A DNA stretch of 64,000 bases from Pseudomonas bharatica CSV86 (GTDB lineage: Bacteria; Pseudomonadota; Gammaproteobacteria; Pseudomonadales; Pseudomonadaceae), in assembly GCF_000319305.2 (NCBI RefSeq), contig NZ_AMWJ02000001.1:1961001-2025000 (forward strand). The letters are read 5' to 3'. A model generated the notes under the pieces. The model made no database searches. It saw nothing but the letters and a program-made list of their open reading frames with translations, and was not told the origin of the DNA. This document shows positions 27,724 to 39,540 of the stretch, piece after piece. Position 1 is the first letter of the stretch. Each line of letters begins with the position of its first letter. The translations under genes and the position numbers were made by a program.

Positions 27724-29748
27724 ATGACCCGCAATGAGCCTTTCGTAACCGAGCGCATGGCCGCTGCCGACAATCCTGCCGACGATCCGCTGACCCTGGC
27801 CCAGGCCTTGTTGCTGCCCCGGGTGGTGATCGAGAACACCACGCCGGTGATCGACGCCGGCCTGTATGCGGTCAAGACCGAGGTCGGCCGCACGGTAACG
27901 GTCGGCAGCACGGTCTATGCCGATGGCCACGATGTCCTCGCGGTGACCCTCAACTGGCGCCAGGCCCATAGCCGGCGCTGGCGCAGCATCAGCATGACCT
28001 TCCTCGGCAATGACCGCTGGGAGGGCAGCTTCAGCATCAACGAGATGGGCCGCCACCTGTTCGTCATCGAGGCGTGGATCGATGGCTATGCCACCTATTG
28101 TCACGACCTGGAAAAGAAGTTCGCCGCCGGCGTGGATGTAGAGCTGGAGCTGGAGGAGGGCCGCCTGCACCTCGAGCATGCCGCCGAACGCAGCGCCGGG
28201 CCGCTGCGCGAGGAACTGGCCGGGCTTGCCCGGCGCTTGCGCAAGGGCTTGCCGGTGGCGCCCCGGGTGGAAATGCTGGTGGCCAGCGAGACCCGCGTGC
28301 TTATGGCCCAGGCCGATCCGCGCAGCTACCTTAGCCGCAGTCCCGAGTTCCCCCTGGACGTGGAGCGCGAACGTGCCGCCTTTGCCAGTTGGTACGAGCT
28401 GTTTCCCCGCTCGATCACCGACGATCCCCAGCGCCACGGCACCTTCAACGACGTACATGCGCGCCTGCCGATGATCCGCGACATGGGCTTCGATGTGCTG
28501 TATTTCCCGCCCATCCATCCCATCGGCAGCAAGTTCCGCAAAGGCCGCAACAACGCCCTCAGCGCCGAACCCGGCGACCCGGGCAGCCCCTATGCCATCG
28601 GCAGCGCGGACGGCGGCCATGATGCGATCCATCCGCAACTGGGCAGCCGCGAGGACTTCCGTCGCCTGGTCGCCGCCGCTGCGGACCACGGGCTTGAGAT
28701 CGCCCTGGACTTTGCCATCCAGTGCTCCCAGGACCATCCCTGGCTGACCGAGCATCCCGGCTGGTTTTCCTGGCGACCGGACGGCAGCATCCGCTACGCG
28801 GAAAACCCGCCGAAGAAATACCAGGACATCGTCAACGTCGACTTCTACGCCGCCGACGCCGTGCCGTCGCTGTGGCTGGCGCTGCGCGACGTGGTGGAAG
28901 GCTGGGTACAGGAAGGCGTCAAGCAGTTCCGCGTGGACAACCCGCACACCAAGCCGCTGCCATTCTGGCAGTGGTTGATCGCCGATATCCGTAGCCGCCA
29001 TCCCGAGGTGATCTTCCTTGCCGAAGCCTTTACCAAGCCGGCGATGATGGCCCGCCTGGGCAAGGTCGGCTACAGCCAGAGCTACACCTACTTCACCTGG
29101 CGCAATACCAAGGCCGAGATCCAGGAGTACTTCGAGACGCTCAACCAGCCGCCATGGTCGCTGTGCTACCGGCCGAACTTCTTCGTCAATACGCCGGATA
29201 TCAACCCGTTCTTCCTGCATCAGTCGGGGCGCGCCGGCTTCCTCATCCGTGCGGCCCTGGCAACCATGGGCTCGGGCCTGTGGGGCATGTATTCGGGCTT
29301 CGAGCTCTGCGAGGCGGCGCCGATCCCGGGCAAGGAGGAATACCTGGATTCGGAGAAATACCAGATCCGCCCGAGGGACTTCACCCAGCCGGGCAACATC
29401 ATCGCCGAGATCGCCCAGCTCAACCGCATCCGTCGCCAGCAGCCGGCCTTGCACAGCCACCTGGGCGTGCGCTTCTACAACGCCTGGAACGACAACATCG
29501 TGTATTTCGGCAAGCCCTCCCCGGATGGCGAGAGCTTCGTCCTGGTGGCGGTCAGCCTTGATCCGCACAACGCCCAGGAGGCGCACTTCGAGCTGCCGTT
29601 GTGGGAGCTGGGCCTGGATGACAATGCCGTGACCCGTGGCGAGGACCTGATGAACGGCCATCGCTGGGAGTGGTATGGCAAGACCCAGTGGATGCGCATC
29701 GAACCCTGGCACCTGCCGTTCGGTATCTGGCGCCTGGACAAGGTGTAA
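27724..29748 (+). CDS. glgE: Maltose-1-phosphate maltosyltransferase (GlgE)
   Basis: A 674-aa GH13_3 enzyme that extends alpha-1,4-glucan using maltose-1-phosphate. The N-terminal domain (residues about 30-190: RVVIENTTPVIDAGLYAVKTEVG, then DRWEGSFSINEMGRHLFVIEAW) is the GlgE-specific dimer/cap region. The catalytic barrel contains PPIHPIGSKFRKGRNN, the nucleophile D405 in FRVDNPHTKP and the acid/base E434 in FLAEAFTKP. It heads a tight operon with treS-mak (16-bp gap) and glgB, which supply its substrate and branch its product. Confidence 0.96.
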   Translation: MTRNEPFVTERMAAADNPADDPLTLAQALLLPRVVIENTTPVIDAGLYAVKTEVGRTVTVGSTVYADGHDVLAVTLNWRQAHSRRWRSISMTFLGNDRWEGSFSINEMGRHLFVIEAWIDGYATYCHDLEKKFAAGVDVELELEEGRLHLEHAAERSAGPLREELAGLARRLRKGLPVAPRVEMLVASETRVLMAQADPRSYLSRSPEFPLDVERERAAFASWYELFPRSITDDPQRHGTFNDVHARLPMIRDMGFDVLYFPPIHPIGSKFRKGRNNALSAEPGDPGSPYAIGSADGGHDAIHPQLGSREDFRRLVAAAADHGLEIALDFAIQCSQDHPWLTEHPGWFSWRPDGSIRYAENPPKKYQDIVNVDFYAADAVPSLWLALRDVVEGWVQEGVKQFRVDNPHTKPLPFWQWLIADIRSRHPEVIFLAEAFTKPAMMARLGKVGYSQSYTYFTWRNTKAEIQEYFETLNQPPWSLCYRPNFFVNTPDINPFFLHQSGRAGFLIRAALATMGSGLWGMYSGFELCEAAPIPGKEEYLDSEKYQIRPRDFTQPGNIIAEIAQLNRIRRQQPALHSHLGVRFYNAWNDNIVYFGKPSPDGESFVLVAVSLDPHNAQEAHFELPLWELGLDDNAVTRGEDLMNGHRWEWYGKTQWMRIEPWHLPFGIWRLDKV

Positions 29749-29764
29749 GGAAGGGAAGTCGAGC

Positions 29765-33076
<3,312 letters not shown>

Positions 33077-35290
33077 ATGAGCGTGCACAAGAAGGAACAG
33101 GGCGGACTGGGCCGCAGCGATATCGACGATCTGGTCAATGCCAGGCACGCCGATCCGTTCGCGGTGCTCGGCGCGCACGCCGATGGTGCAGGAGGCACCT
33201 GGCTACGGGCCTATCTGCCGGAGGCCTTGAGCGTGCAGGCGCTGGCTGGCGACAGCGACGAGTTGATCGCCGAATTGCAGCAGGAGACTGTGCCGGGCCT
33301 GTTTACCGCGCATGTGCAGCGGGATGTCGACAAATACCGCTGGCGGATCAATTGGGCCGGTGGTGAGCAGGTAACCCCGGACCCGTACAGCTACGGCCCG
33401 CAGTTGGGCGACATGGACCTCTATCTGTTCAGCGAGGGCAATCACCGCGACCTGGCCAATCGTCTTGGCGCCCAGCCGGTGACGGTGGACGGCGTCGAGG
33501 GCGTACGCTTCTCGGTATGGGCGCCGAATGCGCGGCGGGTCTCGGTGGTGGGGGATTTCAACAATTGGGACGGCCGCCGTCACCCCATGCGCCTGCGTCA
33601 CGCCAGCGGTGTGTGGGAGCTGTTCATCCCCGGGCTGCGGGCCGGCGAGACCTACAAGTACGAGGTGCTCGGACGCGACGGCGTGCTGCCGCTCAAGGCC
33701 GACCCGCTGGCCCGTGCCACCGAGCTGCCGCCGAGTACGGCGTCGAAGGTGGCCGGTCCGCTGGCCCATGAATGGCGTGACGAACAATGGCTGCGCGAAC
33801 GCGGGGAAACCCAGGCCATCGGGGCGCCGCTGTCGATCTACGAACTGCATGCCGGCTCCTGGCAGTGCGAGCTGGACGAGGCCGGTGAAGTCAGCCGCCT
33901 GTACAACTGGCGTGAGCTGGCCGAACGTCTGATTCCCTACGTACAGGAGCTGGGCTTCACCCATATCGAGCTGATGCCGATCATGGAACACCCCTTCGGC
34001 GGTTCCTGGGGCTACCAGCCGCTGTCGCTGTTCGCGCCGACTTCGCGCTATGGCACCGCGGAAGATTTCGCCGCATTCGTCGATGCCTGCCACCAGGCGC
34101 GGATCGGCGTGATCCTCGATTGGGTGCCGGCGCATTTCCCCACCGACAGCCACGGCCTGGCGCGTTTCGACGGTACTGCGCTGTACGAGTACGACAACCC
34201 GCTGGAAGGCTTCCACCAGGACTGGGACACGCTGATCTACAACCTGGGGCGCACCGAGGTCCACGGCTTCATGCTGGCCTCGGCACTGCATTGGCTGCGC
34301 GAGTTCCATATCGACGGCCTGCGCGTCGATGCGGTGGCCTCGATGCTGTACCGCGACTACTCGCGCAAGGCCGGTGAGTGGGTACCCAACCGCCATGGCG
34401 GACGGGAGAACCTGGAAGCCATCGACTTCCTGCGTCATCTCAACGATGTGGTCAGCCTGGAGGTGCCGGGCGCTTTAGTCATCGCCGAGGAGTCCACTGC
34501 CTGGCCGGGGGTCAGCCAGCCGGTGCAGCAGGGCGGGCTGGGCTTCTCGTACAAATGGAACATGGGCTGGATGCACGACACCCTGCACTACATCCAGAAC
34601 GACCCGATCCACCGCCAGCACCACCACAACGAAATGAGCTTCGGCCTGATCTATGCCTATTCCGAGCATTTCATCCTGCCGATTTCCCACGACGAAGTGG
34701 TGCATGGCAAGCGCTCGCTAATCGACAAGATGCCGGGCGACCGCTGGCAGAAGTTCGCCAACCTGCGGGCCTACCTGGCCTTCATGTGGTGTCATCCGGG
34801 CAAGAAGTTGCTGTTCATGGGCTGCGAGTTCGGTCAATGGCGCGAATGGAACCACGACAGCGAACTGGACTGGTACCTGTTGCAATACAGCGAGCATCTG
34901 GGGGTGCAACGCCTGGTCGGCGACCTCAACCGGCTGTATCGGGAGGAGGGCGCTTTGCACCAGCAGGACTGCCAGCCGCAGGGCTTCCAATGGCTGATTG
35001 GCGATGACGCGCACAATAGCGTGTACGCCTGGCTGCGCTGGAGTGCCAGTGGCGAGCCGCTGCTGGTGGTCGCCAACTTCACCCCGGTGCCGCGCGAGGG
35101 CTACCGTATCGGCGTGCCATTTGGTGACCGCTGGGACGAAGTGTTCAACAGCGACTCGCAACGTTATGCCGGCTCCAACTTCGGCAACGAAGGGGCGGTG
35201 AAGGGCAGTGCGGTGCCCAGCCATGGGCAGCCGATGTCGCTGGAGGTGAATCTGCCGCCGTTGGGGGTGTTGATCCTGCGGCCGGCTTGA
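33077..35290 (+). CDS. glgB: 1,4-alpha-glucan branching enzyme (GlgB)
   Basis: A 737-aa GH13_9 enzyme introducing alpha-1,6 branches. It has the N1 domain (residues about 15-110), a CBM48 domain ([23 protein letters not shown]), and the barrel with [21 protein letters not shown], nucleophile D418 in [10 protein letters not shown], acid/base E471 in VIAEEST and [13 protein letters not shown]. The start ATG at 33077 directly follows the treS stop, so it is translationally coupled and last in the glgE operon. Confidence 0.96.
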   Translation: MSVHKKEQGGLGRSDIDDLVNARHADPFAVLGAHADGAGGTWLRAYLPEALSVQALAGDSDELIAELQQETVPGLFTAHVQRDVDKYRWRINWAGGEQVTPDPYSYGPQLGDMDLYLFSEGNHRDLANRLGAQPVTVDGVEGVRFSVWAPNARRVSVVGDFNNWDGRRHPMRLRHASGVWELFIPGLRAGETYKYEVLGRDGVLPLKADPLARATELPPSTASKVAGPLAHEWRDEQWLRERGETQAIGAPLSIYELHAGSWQCELDEAGEVSRLYNWRELAERLIPYVQELGFTHIELMPIMEHPFGGSWGYQPLSLFAPTSRYGTAEDFAAFVDACHQARIGVILDWVPAHFPTDSHGLARFDGTALYEYDNPLEGFHQDWDTLIYNLGRTEVHGFMLASALHWLREFHIDGLRVDAVASMLYRDYSRKAGEWVPNRHGGRENLEAIDFLRHLNDVVSLEVPGALVIAEESTAWPGVSQPVQQGGLGFSYKWNMGWMHDTLHYIQNDPIHRQHHHNEMSFGLIYAYSEHFILPISHDEVVHGKRSLIDKMPGDRWQKFANLRAYLAFMWCHPGKKLLFMGCEFGQWREWNHDSELDWYLLQYSEHLGVQRLVGDLNRLYREEGALHQQDCQPQGFQWLIGDDAHNSVYAWLRWSASGEPLLVVANFTPVPREGYRIGVPFGDRWDEVFNSDSQRYAGSNFGNEGAVKGSAVPSHGQPMSLEVNLPPLGVLILRPA

Positions 35291-35349
35291 AGATCCCTAT
35301 GATACTGCCGGCTTCAGAGTGGACGGCTGCAGCATCGATGCATCGCGAA

Positions 35350-35366
35350 GGGCCGCCCAGCGGCCC
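35350..35366 (+). terminator. Hairpin downstream of glgB
   Basis: GGGCCGC-CCA-GCGGCCC forms a 7-bp GC-only stem 60 bp after the glgB stop. There is no U-tract, so it is at best a weak terminator or 3'-end protector. The remaining bases between glgB and the RHS gene hold nothing else recognisable. Confidence 0.4.
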
Positions 35367-35426
35367 GGAACTCTCCAGTGCAGCGGGGGAGTGGAGGCCG
35401 CTCTTTTCCGGGTAATAGCTCCAGCA

Positions 35427-36230
35427 TTACCGGTCTCCGGAGCGTTTGAGGGATGTCTTCCTGATGCTTTCAGGGCTGCTCGCCGGAGGAGGTCCCTCAA
35501 TCAGTTGGTGATAACGCCGCTTGAAGTAAGGATCCGTAGCGTACAGATAGCTGGGTAGACCGTCGAAGTCGATCAAGCTAGCAATCGGGTAGGTTGGAGC
35601 TATACCGTCTGGCAAACGCTGCGGCGTCGGTGAAGCGTTTGGCTCGATCGGAGGTGTTGAAGGAACAAATGTCCCGGGCGTCGTATGCCCGGAACTGGCG
35701 ACACCCTGTACGCTGGCACTGCTGACAACCGGGGGCGTCTCCCTCTGCGGGTACCTCATTCGCGTTAGCAACCAGCGCCCTGGGGCCCTGAAATCTGCAG
35801 ATTGGAACTTGTTTATCGCCAGCGGCGCAGCAGCGGCGATCCCGAGAGCGAGACCAATGCCTGCGATTGCAATGGCAGCATCCCTGCTTTTGCTTTTTTT
35901 CATTCCCGCCGCACCGATCCCAGCGATGGCAGCGGTGGCGAATCCGATAACGGCGGTCAACCATAGGTAGCGCCGGGTTTGTAACGCCAGTGCGAAATGC
36001 CCCGTTGGATCCGCCAAATTCACCGGATCGCCATGGCAATAGGCATAGGCATTCAGCCCACCCCTGGCGAACGGGCTCTGGTTGTCCGGATTCTGAAAGC
36101 GCATCAGTACCGGGCTGTAGGCCCGATAGCTGCCGAGGATCTGCACGCCGTGACGTTCCACGTACTCGGCGTTGAATCCCAGCCTGCACCGGGGCGCGCC
36201 GGTAGCGAATGTATCGGGGGGGACGCTCAT
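35427..36230 (-). CDS. Orphan RHS-core protein with variable C-terminal domain
   Basis: A 267-aa protein that begins almost directly with the RHS-associated core motif (LGFNAEYVERHGVQILGSYRAYSPVLMRFQNPDNQSPF, GGLNAYAYCHGDPVNLADPTGH), i.e. only the end of the usual RHS cage. Two hydrophobic segments follow (YLWLTAVIGFATAAIAGIGA and AAIAIAGIGLALGIAAAAPL), then a Pro/Ser-rich linker and a C-terminal region with LPSYLYATDPYFKRRYHQL. Full RHS toxins are more than 1,000 aa, so this is either a displaced C-terminal tip or one of the short free-standing RHS-core proteins common in P. fluorescens-group genomes. No immunity gene or T6SS gene is adjacent. It is lower in GC than its neighbours. Confidence 0.78.
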   Translation of the reverse strand: MSVPPDTFATGAPRCRLGFNAEYVERHGVQILGSYRAYSPVLMRFQNPDNQSPFARGGLNAYAYCHGDPVNLADPTGHFALALQTRRYLWLTAVIGFATAAIAGIGAAGMKKSKSRDAAIAIAGIGLALGIAAAAPLAINKFQSADFRAPGRWLLTRMRYPQRETPPVVSSASVQGVASSGHTTPGTFVPSTPPIEPNASPTPQRLPDGIAPTYPIASLIDFDGLPSYLYATDPYFKRRYHQLIEGPPPASSPESIRKTSLKRSGDR

Positions 36231-36324
36231 GGAAGTGTGTACTCCGTTTCGTCCAGGGCCGGTGGAGAGTTTCGTTCCATGCTAGGGCTGCCCGGGATTG
36301 GTCACAACTGGCAGAAATGACAGG

Positions 36325-36387
36325 GCGGCAATCCGCTTGAGTCCCTTTTGCCGCAAGAGGTTCACAAGCACTACGACCCTCGCATCG
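36325..36387. repeat. Copy 1 of a 63-bp direct repeat
   Basis: Starts GCGGCAATCCG and ends ACGACCCTCGCATCG. It is about 80% identical by eye, with no net length difference, to 38000-38062 in the same orientation. Copy 1 lies 94 bp upstream of the minus-strand RHS gene; copy 2 lies 65 bp upstream of the minus-strand permease. The two copies frame the permease gene. A shared promoter element or a duplication scar are both possible. Confidence 0.6.
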
Positions 36388-36428
36388 CTTGCCGATTTTC
36401 CACACCAGCATCGATAGGGCGACCACCG

Positions 36429-37934
36429 TCACAACACAATCCAGCCCCCAGCCAACCCTGCCAACGCCACGGCAGCCCCCAGCAGCATCAGTGCGAACAC
36501 TCCTTTTTCCCGCCTGGTAAACGCCGCCATTCCCTGCTCGTGCCGCGCCTTGAGATACAGCAGCGTCCCTGGCCCGTATATCAGCGCCGACAGCAGCAGG
36601 TACTTCAGCCCTCCAGCCAGCACCATCAACACTGCATAGGCGGTAGCCAGCACCGCAACCAGCAGATCCTTGCCACGCCCGGCGCCGTTTTCATAGCTCT
36701 CGCCGGTGTGCGCCAGCTTCACCGCATAGGCCGCAACCAGCAGATAGGGCACCAGGGTCAGCGAGCTGGTCAGTTCCAGTGCCAGGGTGAAAGCCGCCTC
36801 AGTGAAATAGGTCAGGACCAGGAACAGTTGCACGAACAGCGTGGTCAGCCACAACGCCGCGCTGGGCACGCCATGGACGTTCTCCCGGGTCAGCAGCTTC
36901 GGCATGGCCTGGTCGTGGGCCGCGGCATGCAGCACTTCGCAGGCCAGCAACGTCCAGGAGAGAAATGCTCCCAGCACCGAGACGATCAGGCCGATGCTGA
37001 TAAAGATCGCACCCAAGCGCCCGACGATCATCTCCAGTACCCCGGCCATGGACGGCTGGCGCAGCGCCGCCAGCTCGGGGCGCAACAGCACGCCGTAGCT
37101 GAGCAGGGTGATCAGGATCAGCAGGCACAACACGCCGACGAAGCCCAGTACCGTCGCCAGGCCCACGTCCCGCGGGTTGCGCGCATAGCGGGAATACACG
37201 CTGGCGCCCTCGATTCCGAGGAACACGAATACGGTCACTAGCATGGTGCTGCGCACCTGTTCGAACAGCGACTCCTGTGGCACGGTCACCAGTTCGGCGG
37301 CGGCGTGGCCGATCCGGCCGTAGTCGTCCAGATGGGCCAGGTCCGGGTCGGGGGCGATCGCGGCAGGGCCTCCCCAGAAGTTCATCATGAACAGCTCTCG
37401 GTCGAAGGCGACGGCCACGACGATGATGAACACCAGGATCGGGATCATCTTCGCCACCGTGGCGATGGTATTGATCACCGCCGCCTCCTGGACCCCGCGC
37501 AGCACCAGCAGATGGAAGCCCCATAGCAGTAGCGAGGAGAGGAGGATGGCGACCACGGTGTTGCCATCACCCAGCACCGGGAAGAACGCACCCAGGGTCG
37601 ACTTGATCAGGATGAAATAGGACACGTTGCCGATGCAGGTGCCGGCCCAGAAGCCGAACGCCGAGGCAAAGCCCAGGTAGTTACCGAAACCGGCACGGGC
37701 GTAGGCGTAGATCCCCGAGTCCAGGTCCGGCTTGCGCCGGGCGAGGGTCTGGAACACGAAGGCCAGCATGAGCATCCCGGCGCCGGCGATCAGCCAGGCG
37801 AGGATCGCCCCGAAACCGCCGCTGGCGCGGCCGAAGGTGGCGGGAAGGGAAAAGATCCCTGCGCCGATCATCGAGCCCACGACCAGAGCGGTCAGCGCGC
37901 TGACACTGAGTTTTCCATCGGTGGCGGGGCTCAT
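36429..37934 (-). CDS. APC-superfamily basic amino acid/polyamine antiporter
   Basis: A 501-aa inner-membrane protein with about 13 hydrophobic segments. The N-terminal GSMIGAGIFSLPATFGRASGG is the APA-family substrate-binding motif; VFVFLGIEGASVYSRYAR and SWTLLACEVLHAAAHDQAMPK match arginine:ornithine antiporters (ArcD/YdgI type). Substrate is likely arginine/ornithine or another basic amino acid but is not proven. It is monocistronic, separated from the RHS gene by about 200 bp, and carries a 63-bp repeat upstream. Confidence 0.85.
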   Translation of the reverse strand: MSPATDGKLSVSALTALVVGSMIGAGIFSLPATFGRASGGFGAILAWLIAGAGMLMLAFVFQTLARRKPDLDSGIYAYARAGFGNYLGFASAFGFWAGTCIGNVSYFILIKSTLGAFFPVLGDGNTVVAILLSSLLLWGFHLLVLRGVQEAAVINTIATVAKMIPILVFIIVVAVAFDRELFMMNFWGGPAAIAPDPDLAHLDDYGRIGHAAAELVTVPQESLFEQVRSTMLVTVFVFLGIEGASVYSRYARNPRDVGLATVLGFVGVLCLLILITLLSYGVLLRPELAALRQPSMAGVLEMIVGRLGAIFISIGLIVSVLGAFLSWTLLACEVLHAAAHDQAMPKLLTRENVHGVPSAALWLTTLFVQLFLVLTYFTEAAFTLALELTSSLTLVPYLLVAAYAVKLAHTGESYENGAGRGKDLLVAVLATAYAVLMVLAGGLKYLLLSALIYGPGTLLYLKARHEQGMAAFTRREKGVFALMLLGAAVALAGLAGGWIVL

Positions 37935-37999
37935 CGGACCTTCCTTGGTATGCAGGGGGGAGCCAATGAGTTAAGCCGCTGGCCGCCGGTTATGCCAGC

Positions 38000-38062
38000 G
38001 CGGCAATCCGGTTGAATCTCCTCTGCCGTAACAAGGTCACAAGCACAACGACCATCGCATCG
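38000..38062. repeat. Copy 2 of a 63-bp direct repeat
   Basis: Partner of 36325-36387, beginning GCGGCAATCCG and ending ACGACCATCGCATCG. It fills most of the gap between the divergent permease gene and the small gene at 38075, and its end is only 12 bp from that ATG. Confidence 0.6.
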
Positions 38063-38074
38063 AGAGAGGCAGTC

Positions 38075-38329
38075 ATGAGCAACGATGAACTGGAACGTGA
38101 AGTCCTGACCCGTCTGCTGCACGCGCATCCGGAGGGGCTTGGCAAGGAAGTACTGGACAACTACCGCGGCGAGAAGGCCGTTGCCGGAATGCTCAAGACC
38201 CTGCAGGAGCGCAAGCTGATCCAGGGCAATCCGGTCACGGTGCAGGAACACGAGCCCAGCGTGGAATTCCCGATCAGGCTGACCAGCGCAGGTGTGGAGG
38301 CAGCCAGGCAGTTGGAGGCGAAGCGCTGA
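38075..38329 (+). CDS. Small winged-helix-like hypothetical protein (84 aa)
   Basis: The ATG at 38075 follows GAGAGAGG. The product, beginning MSNDELEREVLTRLLHAHPE and containing VAGMLKTLQERKLIQGNPVTV and PIRLTSAGVEAARQLEAK, reads like a minimal winged helix: helix-helix, a recognition-type segment, a wing, then the LTSAGVEAARQL ending seen in PadR/MarR-like small proteins. No name can be given with confidence. It is divergent from the permease and may regulate it. Confidence 0.7.
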   Translation: MSNDELEREVLTRLLHAHPEGLGKEVLDNYRGEKAVAGMLKTLQERKLIQGNPVTVQEHEPSVEFPIRLTSAGVEAARQLEAKR

Positions 38330-38347
38330 CCGGCCAGCCCGCAGCGC

Positions 38348-39211
38348 TCACCAACGCACCCGAACGCCAAGATTGCCGATCAAGCCGTTCAGGTCATTGT
38401 CATCCACGTCACTGCTGTAATCGGCACTGACGAACAGCGCCACCCTTGGCGTAATTCGCGCCACCAGGCCCAGACCCACTTCCACGGTGGGCGAGTTGCG
38501 CCCGCTGCTGATCTTGTCGACCTTGTCCAGGCTCAGCGTGGCGGCATTGGTAAAGTCATACCAGACGTTGGTCCGCACGAAGGGTTGGATGGGCATGCCG
38601 CTGACCACGTAATTTGCGGACAACTTCGCGCCGACCCGGCCACTCCAGCCTGGTTGCCCGTCGAGCGTATTGGCCTGGCCGACGGCGAAGTACTGTTGGT
38701 TGATGACCTGTGCCTGTGGCTCGATCACCCAGTTCTTGCCCAGGCCGATGGGAAAGCCGCCTCCCACCGACAGGACCACACCACGCGCATTGTCACTGAT
38801 GGGCGCGCCTTGGGGGTTGTGCCCGCTGGCGTCGAACCGGGTGCTTTTGGCCATGGCATCCACATGCCAGCCCCGGTCATGGCTCAGGCGCCAGTAGACC
38901 CCGACGCTATCGCCTTGCGCAGGTACCGTCGAGTATTTGCCTGAAGTTTGTGCACGCTTGAGGGCCGGGCCGCTTTGCGGGTCGCTGTGGCCGACGAACA
39001 CCTCGGTGCGGTAGGCGGAGGAGATACCGGGCGTCCTTGCTCCCAGGCCGTCGAGGCTCATCTTCGGCACGCTGAACATCGGCGTGTCGTAGAACAGGGA
39101 TGGATCGAGGTCTTCCAGTTCCAGGGCTTCCGCCGGGGCAGCCAGCAGCAGCGAGGCGGACATCGCCAGGAACAAGGATTCAAGGCCGGTCGGGTTGTAC
39201 GCTGTTTTCAT
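38348..39211 (-). CDS. Autotransporter-type outer-membrane beta-barrel without passenger
   Basis: A 287-aa protein with a signal peptide (residues about 1-30, ending LLLAAPAEALE), a short linker, and a C-terminal barrel: GDSVGVYWRLSHDRGWHVDAMAKSTRFD, NWVIEPQAQVINQQYF, SGRVGAKLSANYVVSGMPIQPFVRTNVWYDF and PRVALFVSADYSSDV, ending RVRW with the terminal aromatic expected of outer-membrane proteins. These strands match the autotransporter domain, yet nothing like a passenger (normally hundreds of residues) precedes it. The start at 39211 has GAGGAG upstream. Either it is a trimmed autotransporter or a dedicated porin-like barrel. Confidence 0.82.
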   Translation of the reverse strand: MKTAYNPTGLESLFLAMSASLLLAAPAEALELEDLDPSLFYDTPMFSVPKMSLDGLGARTPGISSAYRTEVFVGHSDPQSGPALKRAQTSGKYSTVPAQGDSVGVYWRLSHDRGWHVDAMAKSTRFDASGHNPQGAPISDNARGVVLSVGGGFPIGLGKNWVIEPQAQVINQQYFAVGQANTLDGQPGWSGRVGAKLSANYVVSGMPIQPFVRTNVWYDFTNAATLSLDKVDKISSGRNSPTVEVGLGLVARITPRVALFVSADYSSDVDDNDLNGLIGNLGVRVRW

Positions 39212-39540
39212 GACGTTCTCCTCAAGATGACAGCCAAGGGTCTGGCCTGATGTCACGGCTCGAGGAGGGGCGACCCAAACCAGCAAAACGAAGCCTGTCC
39301 GCGCGCAAAGGCGCGGGCTAGAGGCTCGGATTGAGTGTGGAGCGATGCTGCTAAGGTTCAGTCAAGGAGAGCGGGGGCGGGGCGTCAAGATTTTGTGAAA
39401 AGGCTTTGAAGGGATTGTTGTTGGATACAAGCCTATGAAAATAAACGCTGTTTGATTTTCGATATAGATCCTTGGTCTTTCAGCAGGGATTGCTATTTCG
39501 AATCGTTGCAGGAGCGTGGCAAGCCACGCTCCTGCCGCGG
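39212..39540. other. 329-bp gap between barrel gene and glgX
   Basis: No gene is visible. The left part must hold the barrel-gene promoter; GCGCGCAAAGGCGCG near 39300 is a short dyad. The central 39380-39480 is unusually AT-rich. The right end carries the glgX hairpin (39508-39535). Confidence 0.6.
39508..39535 (-). terminator. Hairpin at the 3' end of glgX
   Basis: GCAGGAGCGTGGC-AA-GCCACGCTCCTGC lies 5 bp past the glgX stop: a perfect 13-bp stem, REP-like in sequence. On the minus strand it is followed by AACGATTCG with no clear U-tract, so it is either a REP-derived 3'-end structure or an atypical terminator. Confidence 0.65.

Noticed and set aside
35578..36432. Alternative minus-strand frame overlapping the RHS gene
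   Set aside because: It is frame-shifted relative to the RHS core motif (AYAYCHGDPVNLADPTGH), which is intact only in the 35427-36230 frame.
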